This document shows, one piece after another, positions 43,750 through 56,678 of a stretch of 64,000 nt of DNA (positions are counted from its first letter, which is position 1; every line of letters starts with the position of its first letter). The stretch lies in NCBI GenBank assembly GCA_943737045.1, contig CALSFV010000312.1:62001-126000 (forward strand), in the 5' to 3' direction. The translations under genes and the position numbers were made by a program. The notes beneath the pieces were generated by a model. The model saw only the letters and a list, made by a program, of their open reading frames with translations. It had not been told where the DNA came from and ran no database searches. This stretch comes from Parapristionchus giblindavisi. Its lineage: Eukaryota; Nematoda; Chromadorea; Rhabditida; Diplogasteridae.

Positions 43750-45620
43750 CTATCCTCCCTTTTTCTTCTTATTCTTCATAAAAGGTAGACAATGATGGCA
43801 GTACCAATCACCGGGAGGAGCCTTATCCACTCCCGCGCATTGGAAGTGAAACCATTCAACCTTACATGTCGGATTGTCACACTTAATCATCTCGCCCCAT
43901 GATGCCTGAAAACGAACGGATAAACCATCTCTGCGGCACATCCAAGACGGGTTCAGTCCCACAAGTTAAAGACTATCTACCCTATCTGTGTATGATATCA
44001 CACAGTATCTTACAGTGCTCAAACACGAGTAATCAATCAATATTCATACTACAGTACCCCATTCAGTACAGTACCTGATGGCAATCACAGTATATGGGCT
44101 CATTTGGATCGACGGGCATCTCAATGGAAGGAACTATCGACATGGTCTTGTATTGAACCTCTTCCTCCTCAGCAGCTTAAATGATAAATATTATATTATT
44201 AAGAATAATATATTGTAATCATATGTTACATGTCAAAAGCAAGAGCAAAACGTTTGTCGATAAATGTGACGTCAGTAGCGTAGGGGAATTTTAGCATACG
44301 CCTGTGCATTTTTTCATCACGTAACGGTGGACCATAGGACGAGGGATTGTACTTACCATACATGGGCGGGGTACCTGGAGCTCAATTCTACAGAGGGCAT
44401 TTGAACGAAAATGGTTAATTTTACAAGGGGCTTTCACCTTTTTTATCAAAAATTTCACCTAAACGTCATTTTTACAGGGGACATTCCACAAATTTTCGAA
44501 AAGCCTTAATTTTACAGGGGGCACCCCCTTGTTGGTGCCCATGTATGGTACTTACCCTTCTTCTTCTTCTTTCGTCCACCAGTTGAGGTTCCCGCTTCAT
44601 CTTAAACATTCTATATTGATGATCAAAGATCAAAGATCAAAGACTAAAGATCAAAGAACAACTACTCACCCGACTGAACCTTCCGCTTGACACTGTACGT
44701 TTCGTCCACAAGCTAAAATAAATATTTTATTCGCAATTTATTGAATTCCTAAGAGACTACTCCTATACCATCCCAACTATTCTTACTTTATAATCGATTT
44801 ATCTGTATGAAACTAGTAATCCGAACAAACCCTTCTGGCTCCGTCCATTTCATTGATATCATTATCGATTGAATCGTAGAGATTAGTCGCTACCGTAACC
44901 TTCTCTTGTGCTATCTTACGCGCCTCAACAAATAGTTTCTGCAAGAATAACATTGGTATGTTGAAGTATAACGGACATAAATGGACAGTGACAAGCATGT
45001 TTCAATCGTCATGTAGATCACATTTATTTTGTGAATAGCGATACGATCGTCAGAACAAATGAAGGAGTGAATACTCACATCAATTTCATCCAATTCATTC
45101 AATCGATCGTTTCTATCCATCTTCTTCCACGTCTTGAGATATGCTAGCAGACGGGTCTTGATCTCCTTCAATCAATAATATCATATTCTGTGCCTTTTTA
45201 ACTGAGCAAATTCTACTGTTCGGCATAATCATGGCCAAATTGAACATGATATCTTACAACATATTTTACCCTCTTGACTGGAATCACAAAAAGTGTTCCT
45301 TCGGTGTCTTCTCTATTGCTTACAGAAATAATTATAATGTTAAAGCAAATACATTAGCACTTTAAAAAACATAAAATAAATATCATACACTGTTCATTTC
45401 TTGGTTCTTAATGTCCAAATTACGGATACGTTTCGATTCTCTGGCCACCTGAACAAAGAATCAAGATTATACCTAACTAACACTTTACTATAAAGAATAA
45501 CATGGGTATATAATCGAATAAATAGTAAGTGTGGAAGATCAGCGACTAAAAAAGTACCTTATCAGGGAGATTTTCGATCAGCTCCAAGCAGTTTTTGTAT
45601 AAATCGTCCACTTCCGTCAT
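43750..45620 (-). CDS. ING-family PHD-finger protein (chromatin reader)
   Basis: Inhibitor-of-growth family: binds H3K4-methylated nucleosomes and recruits histone acetyltransferase or deacetylase complexes. Eight exons, 220 residues: 45558-45620, 45389-45448, 45079-45165, 44831-44938, 44670-44712, 44556-44600, 44075-44175, 43750-43905. The start is 9 nt after a TTTCAG trans-splice-like site. Residues ~1-106 are the helical ING domain ([39 protein letters not shown]). A Lys-rich stretch GGRKKKKK is the nuclear signal. The PHD finger runs [29 protein letters not shown] and [12 protein letters not shown], with all Cys4-His-Cys3 ligands and the aromatic cage Tyr and Trp. The short length resembles ING1/2/4/5 more than ING3. 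Confidence 0.92.
44345..44552. repeat. Inverted-end insert with TTTTACAGGGG repeats in ING intron 6
   Basis: Bounded by TACTTACCATACATGGGC and GCCCATGTATGGTA; inside, the motif AATTTTACARGGGG recurs three to four times at irregular spacing. Probably a small non-autonomous element; its right end overlaps the exon 6 donor region. Confidence 0.5.
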
Positions 45621-46940
45621 AGTTAAGAGCTGAAATTGTGAAGATATGTTGGGTGAGATGTTTACGTTACTTTGAAAACAAAATATGGAAATAAATTAGT
45701 GAATATGCATAAACAAACAAGGAACAAACAAACACGCGGTACTTTTGAAAACATCGCATGATGCGACATAAACTACGGTAGTTCACTTTCAAAGTATCTT
45801 GTTTCAACTTCATAATTTTCTGAAATTTATTTTTGTTGTAAGAGAATAAATTATTTTTAAATAATAAAATATCATTTTTGTTTAAATATCAGATTAAATT
45901 TTAAAAAAAATTCTTCCTGGATCAAACGAAGGCACCTGTTGAATTCTTACACGCGAAGATTCAGAAACGATTGATCACAAATTAAGACACGCGTCACTTT
46001 TTGTTGGTTTCCAACAACTGGCCACGCATAGACGATCAGTGAGAAGGATAGATAAGTTCCATGATATCGAAATATCGATCGATTCATGTTTACGTTGTGG
46101 TCCTTGGTCAAATGTCTTCTTCTGACATATGGAGTGTATGATGGATTCCGATTGACGTATTTCTTCTCTCAAAACTAACATCCCACTCTTTCTATCACTT
46201 CATAGCTTTCTTCTGGAATTTGATTGATCATTCAAAATTATAAAAAAATCTCTAAAGAGCAAATAAATTTAAAATCTCTATTCAAATTTATACATCTCGT
46301 TCATTATAGATTCGAGGATTGCGGTAGACTACAGTATACCTATGTGTGTAAATCACAATATTTATAATATTAATATCGTATATTTTTGTTAACATTCAAC
46401 ATCTATCCCAAGTCCCTCCCTCTCTCCCTTCCCTTTCCCCTCTATCACTAGAACATGCATGAGTCTTCCACACAACTTTAGTCATACTCTATATTCATAG
46501 TCTATGACCCTACCTTAGAGCCTTGATCATTAATGACCTTAAGAAGCTAAGTATCAGGCTAAGGCTAAAGGCTAAGAGTATCCCTAATGTAATAATGGCC
46601 CCCACCATTCACACAATGAGAATGCTCCATTACTTCTCTAATCCATTATATTTCTTTACTACTTTCATCTTCCCCATTCAACTATAATTGCATAATTCCT
46701 CGTATTTATTTTTCCAGTTTATAAATACCCCCAATTCGTTTATTGTGATAACAACAATCATTGACTCTCACTCTATCGTTTGTCTGTCATTCCTTCAAAA
46801 TAGCTTGAGGGATTGATGGGAGTAGGAGAAAACAATGGTATTGATCCACTTTGATTCATTCATTCAATTATTGTTCATTGTTACTTTTGAATCGGAGCAG
46901 TTGGTCACGAAGTAATTAGCATGGATTTTAAAGCGAAAAA

Positions 46941-47000
46941 GAGAGGGAGAGGGAGAGGGAGAGGGAGAGGGAGAGGGAGAGGGAGAGGGAGAAAAGGAGG
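46941..47000 (+). repeat. GGGAGA array
   Basis: Eight to nine perfect GGGAGA hexamers, the cleanest array in the window outside the left 8 kb. Confidence 0.9.
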
Positions 47001-47176
47001 GGGAGAAGGAGTAGAGGGAGGGATAGAAAGGAAACAGGGAAGAAAGCAGGGGCTAGAAATCTCATTTTTCAATTGAATTTACTCTTCTCTCACTCGTACA
47101 TGATCTTATTCCTCGTTTTTATCACTAAAAATACCATTGTTTTGTGTCAATTCATTCTGGTTCAATCCATTTATAG

Positions 47177-47291
47177 ATTAAAGGCACACCCGAGCTAATT
47201 TCACTCTCCGCTTTGGCAGTATTCTCTCAATAAAGAAAGCGAGAGTGTGTGGTCAAAGCGTAGTTTTAAATTAGCTTGGGTCTGCCTTTAA
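47177..47291. mobile_element. Palindromic MITE family A, copy 9
   Basis: Full-length, TTAAAGGCACACCCGAGCTA to TTGGGTCTGCCTTTAA; the loop (CAATAAAGAAAGCGAGAG) is inverted relative to most copies. Confidence 0.88.
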
Positions 47292-47685
47292 GCTCTCGTT
47301 CTGACTTTCACAATGAAGAAATGTCTGCGGTGTATTTAGCAATCCATGTTTAGCAATGAATTCTCTGAATGTGTCATCAAGTATTGTAACTGTAGCACGA
47401 CATCAACATTTAGAACCCTCTTTATCTTTTCTTGTCTCGCTTCGTACACAATCAATCCCTACTTATACATTTCAATCCTATTTCGGACGACATATTTCCT
47501 CCTATAACCTCGTCAGTTCCACACACAAGAAGAGTTCTCTTGCGTGATTTCGATTCTCTCGTATTTTCATCAACTGAAGTATCTCATTTTCCATTCCAGC
47601 TGAGTCTCACTACAAGAGTATTCTCTTTTCCTCATTTTCATGACTGTTTTCACAGGCATAAAAAGAGGGCCTAAAACTTGCCATG

Positions 47686-47766
47686 GTCTATATCTCTAGC
47701 AACACTCGCTTTCTTTGTATGCGAGAGAATATTGCAAGTAAAACAAGTAAAATTATCTGGGGCATA
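47686..47766. mobile_element. Palindromic MITE family A, truncated copy 10
   Basis: Core ACTCGCTTTCTTTGTATGCGA with AATTATCTGGGGCAT on the right; left arm largely lost. Confidence 0.6.
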
Positions 47767-50016
47767 AAAACAAGCTTATGAAAGTAGCTTAAAATTTCCT
47801 TTTATATTTCATTTTTTCTTTTCTAATTAAAGTTTATTCTTTATTATCCATCTTTCATATTCGGCTCTATCCCACATTTCCAAGTAACAATGACCCTCAT
47901 AAATGAGACTACTTCCTGTAACATCAGACCCTCGTCTCATCTCATCTTTATTGTCCTACATGCTTTACTAATTACCTCTTCTCTTCTTCTTTCTTTTCAA
48001 ACCAACTGTTCATGAACGTGAGTTATTCTACTATTTATGCTTGTAATAGTCGATTCTTAATACTTGTCCACGCGAAAACATTGTTTCCCTGATTTTACTT
48101 ACTATGTTGTTCTAGATATCTCTGCCGTGCCCTTTTCTTTCTACATCTCTCCTTTTTCTTTGTGCCTCTAGAGGTAGACGGGGAAGAATAGATCAAGAGG
48201 TAGAGGTTGAGGCAGGGGGGGGGTGTAACAGAGAGACCCACATAACATGAAGGAGATGGACTGATGTCACAATTCTATGAGACGCGAGAGACAATGGAGA
48301 GTGAAGAGATCGCCAGAGAAGCTGAGTATACCTTTATCACTCCGTTCATACACACTTCAAGTGTCGACACTTCGCACATTTGATTATTCCTCTACGTCTA
48401 TGACCTTCTGAATGTGTTCTATCTGTTGCATCTTAATGACCCCTATGTGGTTTGCAACTTCCGTATTTCTTCTTTCTTTCTCCCATCATCAATAATGCTC
48501 GAGCCGTTTCTTATCTCTAATTTTTGCAACAATCATATTCTACACATAATGTATGCTCTTTCTACTACGTGGGTTTTTTTGGTTTAATTACCCAAGTTTG
48601 AGGTGTTATTTCAACTGATGATGGTGATTGTCACCGAAACGTCTTGAAATAAATCTAACATCCATCTTGTCCTCCTTCATTTGGCTTCACATAGACAAAA
48701 TCAATATTCATTCGTAATGACAAGAATTACACATCTATATCTATTCTATAAACTACGTGGGTTGTTAATTTCTACTCAAAATTCATTATTTTCTTGATTT
48801 TACTTCTCGATTAGTGCAGATTTTCAAGATTAATCAAGATATTACAAGATCCATGAATGGATGAATGAATATTCATTGAGCTATTAAGGTATCCTTCCGT
48901 ACCAATGTACAGTTAGCTTTCTCCTAACTTCAGACTTTTTCCTATATTCTCATCGATGAAAGAGTATAGTTGCAAAATAGCCTTTGCATCCATTCTATTA
49001 GACACGCGATCCTCTGGCCACATGAATTCACTTGATATCTTCTGATTCAATCTCTTTTTTTCACTCCCTTCAACATTCGAATTTCGTTCTTTGACTTTTC
49101 TCAGAGAAGGCATGTGGTTAACCTTAAAACCAGTCTCGATGTCAATTCTTGATTAGAAACAAATTATTTATTTTCGATCTTGATTCAATATTTTATAGTA
49201 ATCCTTTGAAAGTCAGATAATCTAGAGAGCATTAATTTGAGAGAGTTTCCAAGTCAAGAAATTTCAAAAAAGAAGAGGAGATAGTGCAGTCGCATTGTTT
49301 TCTAAAAGAATTATTTGAATAGCAGCTGACATTTCCGTAAATAGACAGATTTCTATAGTACCGTGTAGTGTCTTGCAACTCGTAACTTGATTGCCCCCCC
49401 CCCACTTCCTCTACACTAATGTAATGTGTTTCTACGCTTTATCTCCAGGGATAAGGAAGTCCATGTTCTGGACTTTTCTCACTTTAGGAGTCCATTGTCC
49501 TCCTGTATGTTTCATTATTGTCCGTATGAAATGCACTTGTGTACGAACCTGGCTACTCTCTCCTAAACACAGATTACATTGGAACGGAAAATTTGATTTT
49601 GGCTATCCTCGTACATAGAGATAAAGGGATTTTAATACTGTCAATAGACTAATTTAATGTCATTCAATTCTCGACTCATCTGTTTTCTCTTTTTTATCCG
49701 AACGTGAAAAGCCCAAAGGATTACGATATCGTTACGTATTTTGTCTATTTCAAATTGGATTCAGAGGAGATGAGAGTTCTTTAAAGGATATGGAATAGTT
49801 CCTTCCTTACTGGAATTATTTTCTATTCATCTTTTATATATTTTATGGTTAGACTCCGCCCATTTCTCATTTTCATTCGTATCCTTTTCTGCCCACTCTT
49901 TATCCATCACTAACAGTCATTCCGAACACTCCCCCTCCCATCCCTTATTTGTTCCGTTATTCGACTCTTTTTAGTGCAAATAACTTTTTCTTGTATGAAA
50001 ATATTTCAGTTTAAGG

Positions 50017-51544
50017 ATGGAAAACACGACAGAACACAAATTGGAGGTTAAGGAATCAGATATGGAGGTTTGAAATAATTAATGTAACACTGTCAAAAAG
50101 CTAATAATGACATTTTTAATGTGATTTTTGCAAAAGAAACAAACAAGAAAACACTCAAAACTGAATAGTAGCGTCATCGGCGAATCATGAAATATGAGTA
50201 GATCTCATTGCAAGCTGAAACAAGTCTTGAGTTTAAAGATCTCTATTGCTTTCATCTTGTTGTTTATGACGTACAATACACTTCGCTAAAAAAAACCAGA
50301 GAGATGTTCAAAGTCCCTTGGAAAAAAATAGATTTAGAATGATAACAAACAATAAATAATCTATATTCTCGAATCAGGAACCCCTTGTCTCTGCTGTTCT
50401 GGATATCATTCGTGAAGCACTGAAACAGTTTACTATTGACAAGGTAAAGTTGTATTGGAGTAAGAATCTGCAATGAAGCCATACCATTTCTCCTATGACC
50501 TTACGTATCAACGCTTACTCTTTTTTCCACATAAGGAAAAAAATTCGTAAAATTTCTATGTATAATTAGAGCGAAAGAGTACAAAGATTATTCTCATTGT
50601 CAGGTTTATCACTTTGTCATAATTACTTTAAATTCTAGGAAGTGGCGACATACATCAAGGAGAGGTTGGACAAGGAATACGCGACCACTTGGCATGTCAT
50701 TGTTGGACGTAGTTTTGGTAAGAACATTTACAGAAAGCACAGTCCGAATTCATTTTGAAACCTAGAGCAAACAGTGAAAACATGGAAACTATCGCATAAC
50801 TGATTATCTCTAGTTTGTCTGGCTTTTAAAGAAACATGGCCTACATCAAATAACTGTGAAAAGTTCAAAAAAATTCGCCATATATCGTCTAGAAAATAAG
50901 TGCTGTATGACGAATTATAATATTTTTTCCTTTAATTAAATAATACAATAACAATTCATTAGGACTTCTTCCTCTGAGAGTTACAGTACATTTTCACACT
51001 TTGCAAAACTCGCATAAACCCCTGTAGATCACGTATATTTTCTATTTTCATCGAATTCGTTGCAATACCAAAACAAGATGTCCTCTAGTTTTTATGATTT
51101 TTATATGAAGAATCCTCCAGTGAACTCTTATGGACCAGTGCTTTTAGATAGGGCATAGTATGGTATGGGAAATGGATAGACCGTTGCAAACGATTGGGCT
51201 ATTTTTATGTATAATTAAAATATTGTTTATTGAAGGGTGTAAATATTATTGTTATTATTATTATAATTTACGTGACAATATTGTTCAAACGTAAAAAGTG
51301 TCTACCAGTCTGTTTGATATACGTTTCACGTAATAGTTAATAATCGTCCTCACTTGCTTCTGCTAGTGTTTAGCACGTTTTTCTAACAAAATAATAATAA
51401 TTATAATAATAATAATTATAAGAATGATAATATTATTAATTATACAATTATTAAGGTTCTCGAGTATCCTATGAGATGTCCCACTTTCTTCTCGTCAAAT
51501 GCAATAATAAAGTGAACATTATGCTCTTCAAATGTGGATATTAA
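50017..51544 (+). CDS. Dynein light chain LC8-type, divergent
   Basis: Four exons, 94 residues: 50017-50067, 50378-50443, 50639-50717, 51456-51544. Start preceded by ATATTTCAG 7 nt upstream, trans-splice-like. LC8 homodimers serve as a hub in dynein and other complexes. The first three exons are typical (VLDIIREALKQFTIDKEVAT, YIKERLDKEYATTWHVIVGR). The last exon is divergent: GSRVSYEMSHFLLVKCNNKV aligns with the family's GSYVTHETKHFIYFYLGQ, changing the beta strand that carries the dimer and ligand groove, while MLFKCG matches the family's LLFKSG end. Likely a paralog with altered dimerisation or cargo binding. The last intron is 738 nt. Confidence 0.85.
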
Positions 51545-51804
51545 TATATTTTATCGATCGGATATTACCTTCAATTATTGATTTTCTATCCAATCTTTCA
51601 TAATTTGTCGATAATCAAGTAGAATAATCATATTATAGTCAATAACAACACCTTTTGGTGGACAAAATCTCATTACGGATCTTATTATTGTATTTTTATT
51701 ATTTTTATAGCACATAAGCAGATATGTTAATCTCGATGAAGCAACTTGTACATACATAGTGATTCGATCAATCAATCAATAATCGATAAAGAGTATACGG
51801 TAGA

Positions 51805-54800
51805 TCATTTGGTCCTGGGAGGAAGATCGAATACTTCGACGATCAGTGGATCCAATTTACTACTGTCAATACCGTATACAACTTCGAGTAGACTCTTAAC
51901 GGGAAAGATTGGTTACTGTACATGAATCAATCGATACTAACTCCATTCAACATCCTTAGTTGCTTTATAGCATTATCTATCCTCTGGAGCATATCTCTTG
52001 CAGTGGAGGATGAAAATTCACATTCAAGAATACTGAAAACAGAATATTAATTGATTTTTTGAACAAAAAAAAGACAAAAAGGCGGAAAAAAAGAAATAAT
52101 TTTTGTATTTGAGAAATATGAGTTCATGCGATTCTAAAAATATTGTAATTAAGAAAAAATGAGTTTGTTGCTCACCGAAATAGAAGTTCATAATATTTAT
52201 CATGAGCTTTTTGTACAGCTTCTTTGTTCTTCAGATCTTTTCGATGAGTTGAGAATAGAACTATGACATGAATAACCACCATCAGAACCTTAAATCATAT
52301 TTGAATATTTACATATATTCAGACATTAGACTTTTTTTTACGAACAAACTAGCTTTTTTCTCACAACCTAATTTTTTTTCGACTAATAAATTATACGAAA
52401 TATTTTTTTAAATACCTCATTGGTCCGTATTCTATCGTCAAAAGTGGCAAGAAATTTGATGTGATCCCCGAAATGTTCGCTTCCCTGAAAATTATCGTAG
52501 AGATTTATTAGATCAATTCGTGACATCGACCCACCTTTAGGATATCAAGACTCAAAACCATCTCGTCAATGCGTGGACCTCCTGATGACTGAAAGATCAA
52601 AGATCAAATGTCAGAAGATCAAATATCAACTGACATAGGACCAAAGATCAACTGACAGAATATTAAAGATCAAATGTCAGAAGACAAACGATCAAATGTT
52701 AGAAAATCAAAGATCAAAGATCAATTTCGTAGGATCAAAAATGAATTCCTTACATTCTGTTCAAGGTTATGCTTCCATGAACGATTATGAGGATCGTAGA
52801 TCATTGCTCCTCGAAGAATCAACATCTCAGATGTACCACCGGAAATGATTTCCATTTTGAAAGGTCAAAGATCAAAGATCAAAGATTAACAATTCACCTT
52901 TGATCAGCGCCATTTGATCGGCGTTGTCAAGTTCAGTGAAACTTCGAAGTTCTTTAGCCATCATGACCAACCTGAAATCAATATTTTTCAGCCCTTTCAA
53001 GTTGAACTCAAGCACATTATATTGCTTAACATGAAAAAAGAACAAATTGTAAAGTATTCGATTGGTCTGACCTCCTTACGGCGATATCTACACATTTGAC
53101 AGCATCCATAAGAGTGTACTCACTTTTTAAATTCCAAAATGGCATCTAAAATAAATGAGTTGATTCGGTGTCAAAACATGGTATTTTAAATGTATAATAA
53201 TAATATTAACCTTTACCGGAACTCGAAGTAATTCATTAGCTGTCAATAATTCAATCAATAATGATCTGTGATGGATAGTTAACTTCTCGTACACTGCCGG
53301 ATTCCGACCTGATATATCGGATTTTAACTCCAAATAATTCCAAAGTGACTATCATTCCACATGGTGGTTACCATAATTCATCCCTACTATTTTCATGGCG
53401 TAAAAGGCAGGGTGTTCGAGATCTAAATAGCTAATTTTAGCTCGAATCAAACAATCTTCTCAAACCAAATAAGTTATTTTTCAATTGAATTTTTAAAAAA
53501 TGAAGTAACTTGGAGTGAAAATATCGTATCAGTCTGATAAGAGTCCCTCACCGATGGTGGCAAAGTTCCTGGCGAAGTCATCATTCTTTTCTTTCAATTC
53601 ACTCGGAGAAAGAGTCATTTTATCACTGGGAGTTCCAATGATCACATCAGATAGAGATTGAACTGATGGAGGACCATTCATGGAGACTAGAGGAGATTGG
53701 ACATAATGAGCACTTGATGAAGATGATGAGGGAATTCGATTTGAAGGTGACGAGAGATTAACTAGGATTGGATCTGTCCTGAAATTAAATGTAGATTTTT
53801 TATTGATTGAAATTGAGCATTTATCACACGAGCCTCCCCTCTTGCAATGCTCTATCGCTAACTTTGCCTGCGAGAGAGCATTGTAAGAGTGGAGAGTAAA
53901 ACTTCCTCGGGGTGTCCATTTAACGCAAATCAATGCAAACGTGTTCATTGAGTAAAAACGAATGCCTGTGTCAATTACCAAGGAATGGGTGGTGTCCACA
54001 AAGGCGATGCATTGACATTTTGTGAAGGTGGCGAGAATGGATCCATGAACCGAATTGGTTCCTGAAACCGATATCAACACTTGACCAAACCGAACCAACT
54101 TACCATAGCGGGTGGTACCAGCATGGGTATGATGGAAGTATTTGGTGGTGGTGGTTCCGGATACGATTGGGTCTGTTGGGGTACGGTAAATGGTGGTCGG
54201 GGTGTTGGGTGAGTTTTGGCGGTTAGTTGAGTATCAGGAGGATAGAATCCACAAGAACATGTACATGAACACTCTGTTGATCTGAAATACTTCACTTCAT
54301 TTTTTAAAGATTTCATGACCATAAGAAATGTCGAAAATCTTTTCTTTTCACTATCTCATTTTCGGCAAGGGTTGAACATTATTAGATGAAAAATTAACAA
54401 AGCGTCCAGCTTGAAAAAAATATAAACTTACTTTTTGTTAGCCTGCTTCATAAGCTGCATGAAAACATCTTTCGGTAGTGTAACCTGAAATTACTTTGGT
54501 GCTTCTAATAAAGTTGGTCTTTGATCTTTGGCAAATGATACCTGATCCTTTAAACTGTCTAGTTGCTGTTGAGTGAGAAAAGGAATACTGTTCATAGATG
54601 ATGATGAGGCTTCGTGAGGATTCCTCGGAATATGTGAGGTGAATTGTGGCTGTAAAATATTTAGTCTTCAAGCAACAGCTTATTTGAAACTCTACACTTT
54701 GGCCACACTCTTTCTATTTCTTTGTCTGCGAAAGCATTGATCGCTCTAGAAAAAAGATAGTGTAACCAAAGCATTTAATTATAAAAGAGCTTTCTAAAAT

Positions 54801-55577
54801 CAATAATCATACCTTATAGTCATCATTGATTCGTTTCTTTTCAGGAGATACTTCTATTTCAATCTCTTCCTCTTTCGGTTTTACTCTTTTCTCGCCCATT
54901 GAAGATGTCCAATCTCTTTTCATTCCAACCTCAAACACAATCATGAAAGATATTTACATTCTAATAATACTATAGATTTACTGCAATACAATACTATTAT
55001 GTTACGCTCACACAGTAATGAAAAGTAATTCAGGGACAAGTAGATCATGTTCGTAATTTCAAATCATCTTCGCGATTTCAAAAAGTATAATTTCTGGTTA
55101 CCCTATCACTTCTAAGAGATGTATTAATACATTTAGTAGTCATAAATAATGTTTTTATGTAAATAAAATATTCTAGAGAGAAAAAAACTTACACTATAAC
55201 ATTTTCTCAGCCGACAAGCTTGACAAAATCGTCGTGATTTCTCATTGATTGTACAACTATTTGAAAATGGGCATGTCACTTCCTAAAATGTCTCAAATTA
55301 GGATTATTGTATACTACAATCAACAATATTAAACATAAACCAAATAAATAATGAAGTAACTAACTTCATCCTTGAAAGCGTTTCTTCTAAAGAAAGCCTT
55401 ACACGATTCGCAACTAATCACTCCAAAATTGTATCCGAGAGCTTTCGCACCGCAAACCTGAACCGAACGGTACCGAATGTTTCAAAAAAAAAACCGAAAA
55501 CCACAAAACCATACCGAACAGATTCTACTCCCTCCAGGTTGCTCGATGCTACAATCTGATCTCGAAGCGACTATCAT
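51805..55577 (-). CDS. Nuclear hormone receptor, DAF-12/NHR-8-like P-box
   Basis: Ligand-regulated transcription factor. Exons: 55515-55577, 55365-55457, 55193-55282, 54813-54929, 54542-54649, 54432-54484, 54104-54281, 53979-54061, 53552-53778, 53388-53422, 53217-53348, 53124-53145, 52898-52971, ~52754-52843, 52535-52588, 52416-52484, 52176-52288, 51942-52032, 51805-51894. The DNA-binding domain has both zinc fingers: CSVCGAKALGYNFGVISC, ESCKAFFRRNA with P-box CESCK, then CPFSNSC, FCQACRLRKCYSVGMKRD. A long hinge has an NLS-like KKR and an unusual STECSCTCSCGF. The ligand domain includes FKKLVMMAKELRSFTELDN, GGTSEMLILRGAMIYD and a C-terminal PLIVEVFDLPPR like an AF-2 helix. Two joints in the ligand domain do not resolve: the 53217/53145 phase, and the exon at ~52843, which has no AG acceptor. 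Two MITEs lie in introns. Confidence 0.88.
52590..52745. repeat. AAAGATC-derived intronic array
   Basis: About ten diverged units (AAAGATCAA, AGAAGATCAAAT, TGACAGAA interruptions) fill one NHR intron; three perfect units lie at 52863-52887 in the preceding one. Confidence 0.8.
53824..53922. mobile_element. Palindromic MITE family A, copy 11
   Basis: In NHR intron 8; core TTGCAATGCTCTATCGC and GCGAGAGAGCATTGTAAG, outer ends diverged. Confidence 0.75.
54677..54792. mobile_element. Palindromic MITE family A, degenerate copy 12
   Basis: In NHR intron 4; left arm TTTGAAACTCTACACTTTGG kept, right arm interrupted. Confidence 0.55.
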
Positions 55578-56678
55578 TGATTGATTACTGTTTTGGTCAA
55601 TCGATATTGTGCATTAGATTCACGCTAGAATTGATCTGTTTACGATTGGTATTGATTGAGGCCAAGAGAGGAGGAATGAAAGATAAGGGACACAGTGATG
55701 GAGAATAAGAAGAAGAGGAATGATGAGGTATTGGTCTCTGTCTTATCACTCTATCAGTCTTTATCAATCACACCACCATTAACTATGCGCATAGTTTCAG
55801 ACAGGAAAGCATATAGTTAGTGAGTCATCGAATCCCCAAATCAGACCATATATGCGTTAATATCATTGATAACAATGCAAATAGAATGGAATTTGATCGT
55901 CTTTCATGATATCAGACATAGTTAGAGGCCGATTAGTCATGTGATCTATTGATTCTTCCACAGATCAATGATGTCTTATCATTCTCGTGTTCAAATATAG
56001 CAGAAACGGTTAATAAATAACATAAATGGAAGAAGAATTAGGGTGAACGTTTTTCTTTGTAGGATAGAATTGAACGTTAAAGGCACACCCGCAGCTAATT
56101 TTAAACTCTCCGCTCTGGCTATGCTCTCTCGCTTTTTATTGTGATAGAGCGTTATCATATCGGCGAGGAGTAAAAACAGCTCGGGTGTGCCTTTAATTAA
56201 GAGTTCCGCCCAATATGTTCACATTTTTTTCAGATCACATAGCAACTGTTCCATAAACAAAGTCTTTTCGAAAAAAAGATTCCAACATACATATTATTGT
56301 TTGGAAAAAAAGTTCATCATTTTTTTTGAAACGATTGGTTTATTTTATCATTTTATCATTGCACCCCTTGGGAGATTTGCTTTGCTACAGAACCCGGCTA
56401 GACTACAGTATTCTTTGAAACCTTGTCACTGATAATATCAGACTGTAAATATTCCCATGTGTGGTTATCAACAATTTCTGCATATTCTAATTGTAAGCAC
56501 GTTCACGAATCGATCAACAAAAAATTCTATTATACTAATGTACTATAATATTTTTGTACTAATGGTAATTACATTCAAATACTTGAAATAGACGGACTTT
56601 ATCGAAATTGAATTTTGATGAAAACATAATGAGTGGTTCTTGTTGTTCTGCATTCAATTTCTTACTCCATCTACTTCT
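55578..56678. other. Intergenic with one MITE
   Basis: 5' flank of the NHR gene and 3' flank of the calmodulin-like gene (both minus). Nothing coding seen. Confidence 0.5.
56077..56195. mobile_element. Palindromic MITE family A, copy 13
   Basis: Full-length, TTAAAGGCACACCCGCAGCTA to CAGCTCGGGTGTGCCTTTAA; perfect 17-bp outer termini apart from one inserted base. TTAA at both ends is a candidate target duplication. Confidence 0.9.

Larger units (their letters stand above)
45630..50000. other. Gene-poor interval
   Basis: No spliced gene recognised. A 66-codon frame on minus at 48913-49113 has ordinary composition but no splice context or start support. The interval holds a GGGAGA array and two palindromic MITEs. 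Confidence 0.5.

Noticed and set aside
48913..49113. 66-codon minus frame MPSLRKVKERN
   Set aside because: No splice partners or promoter signals and an ordinary chance length for AT-rich DNA.
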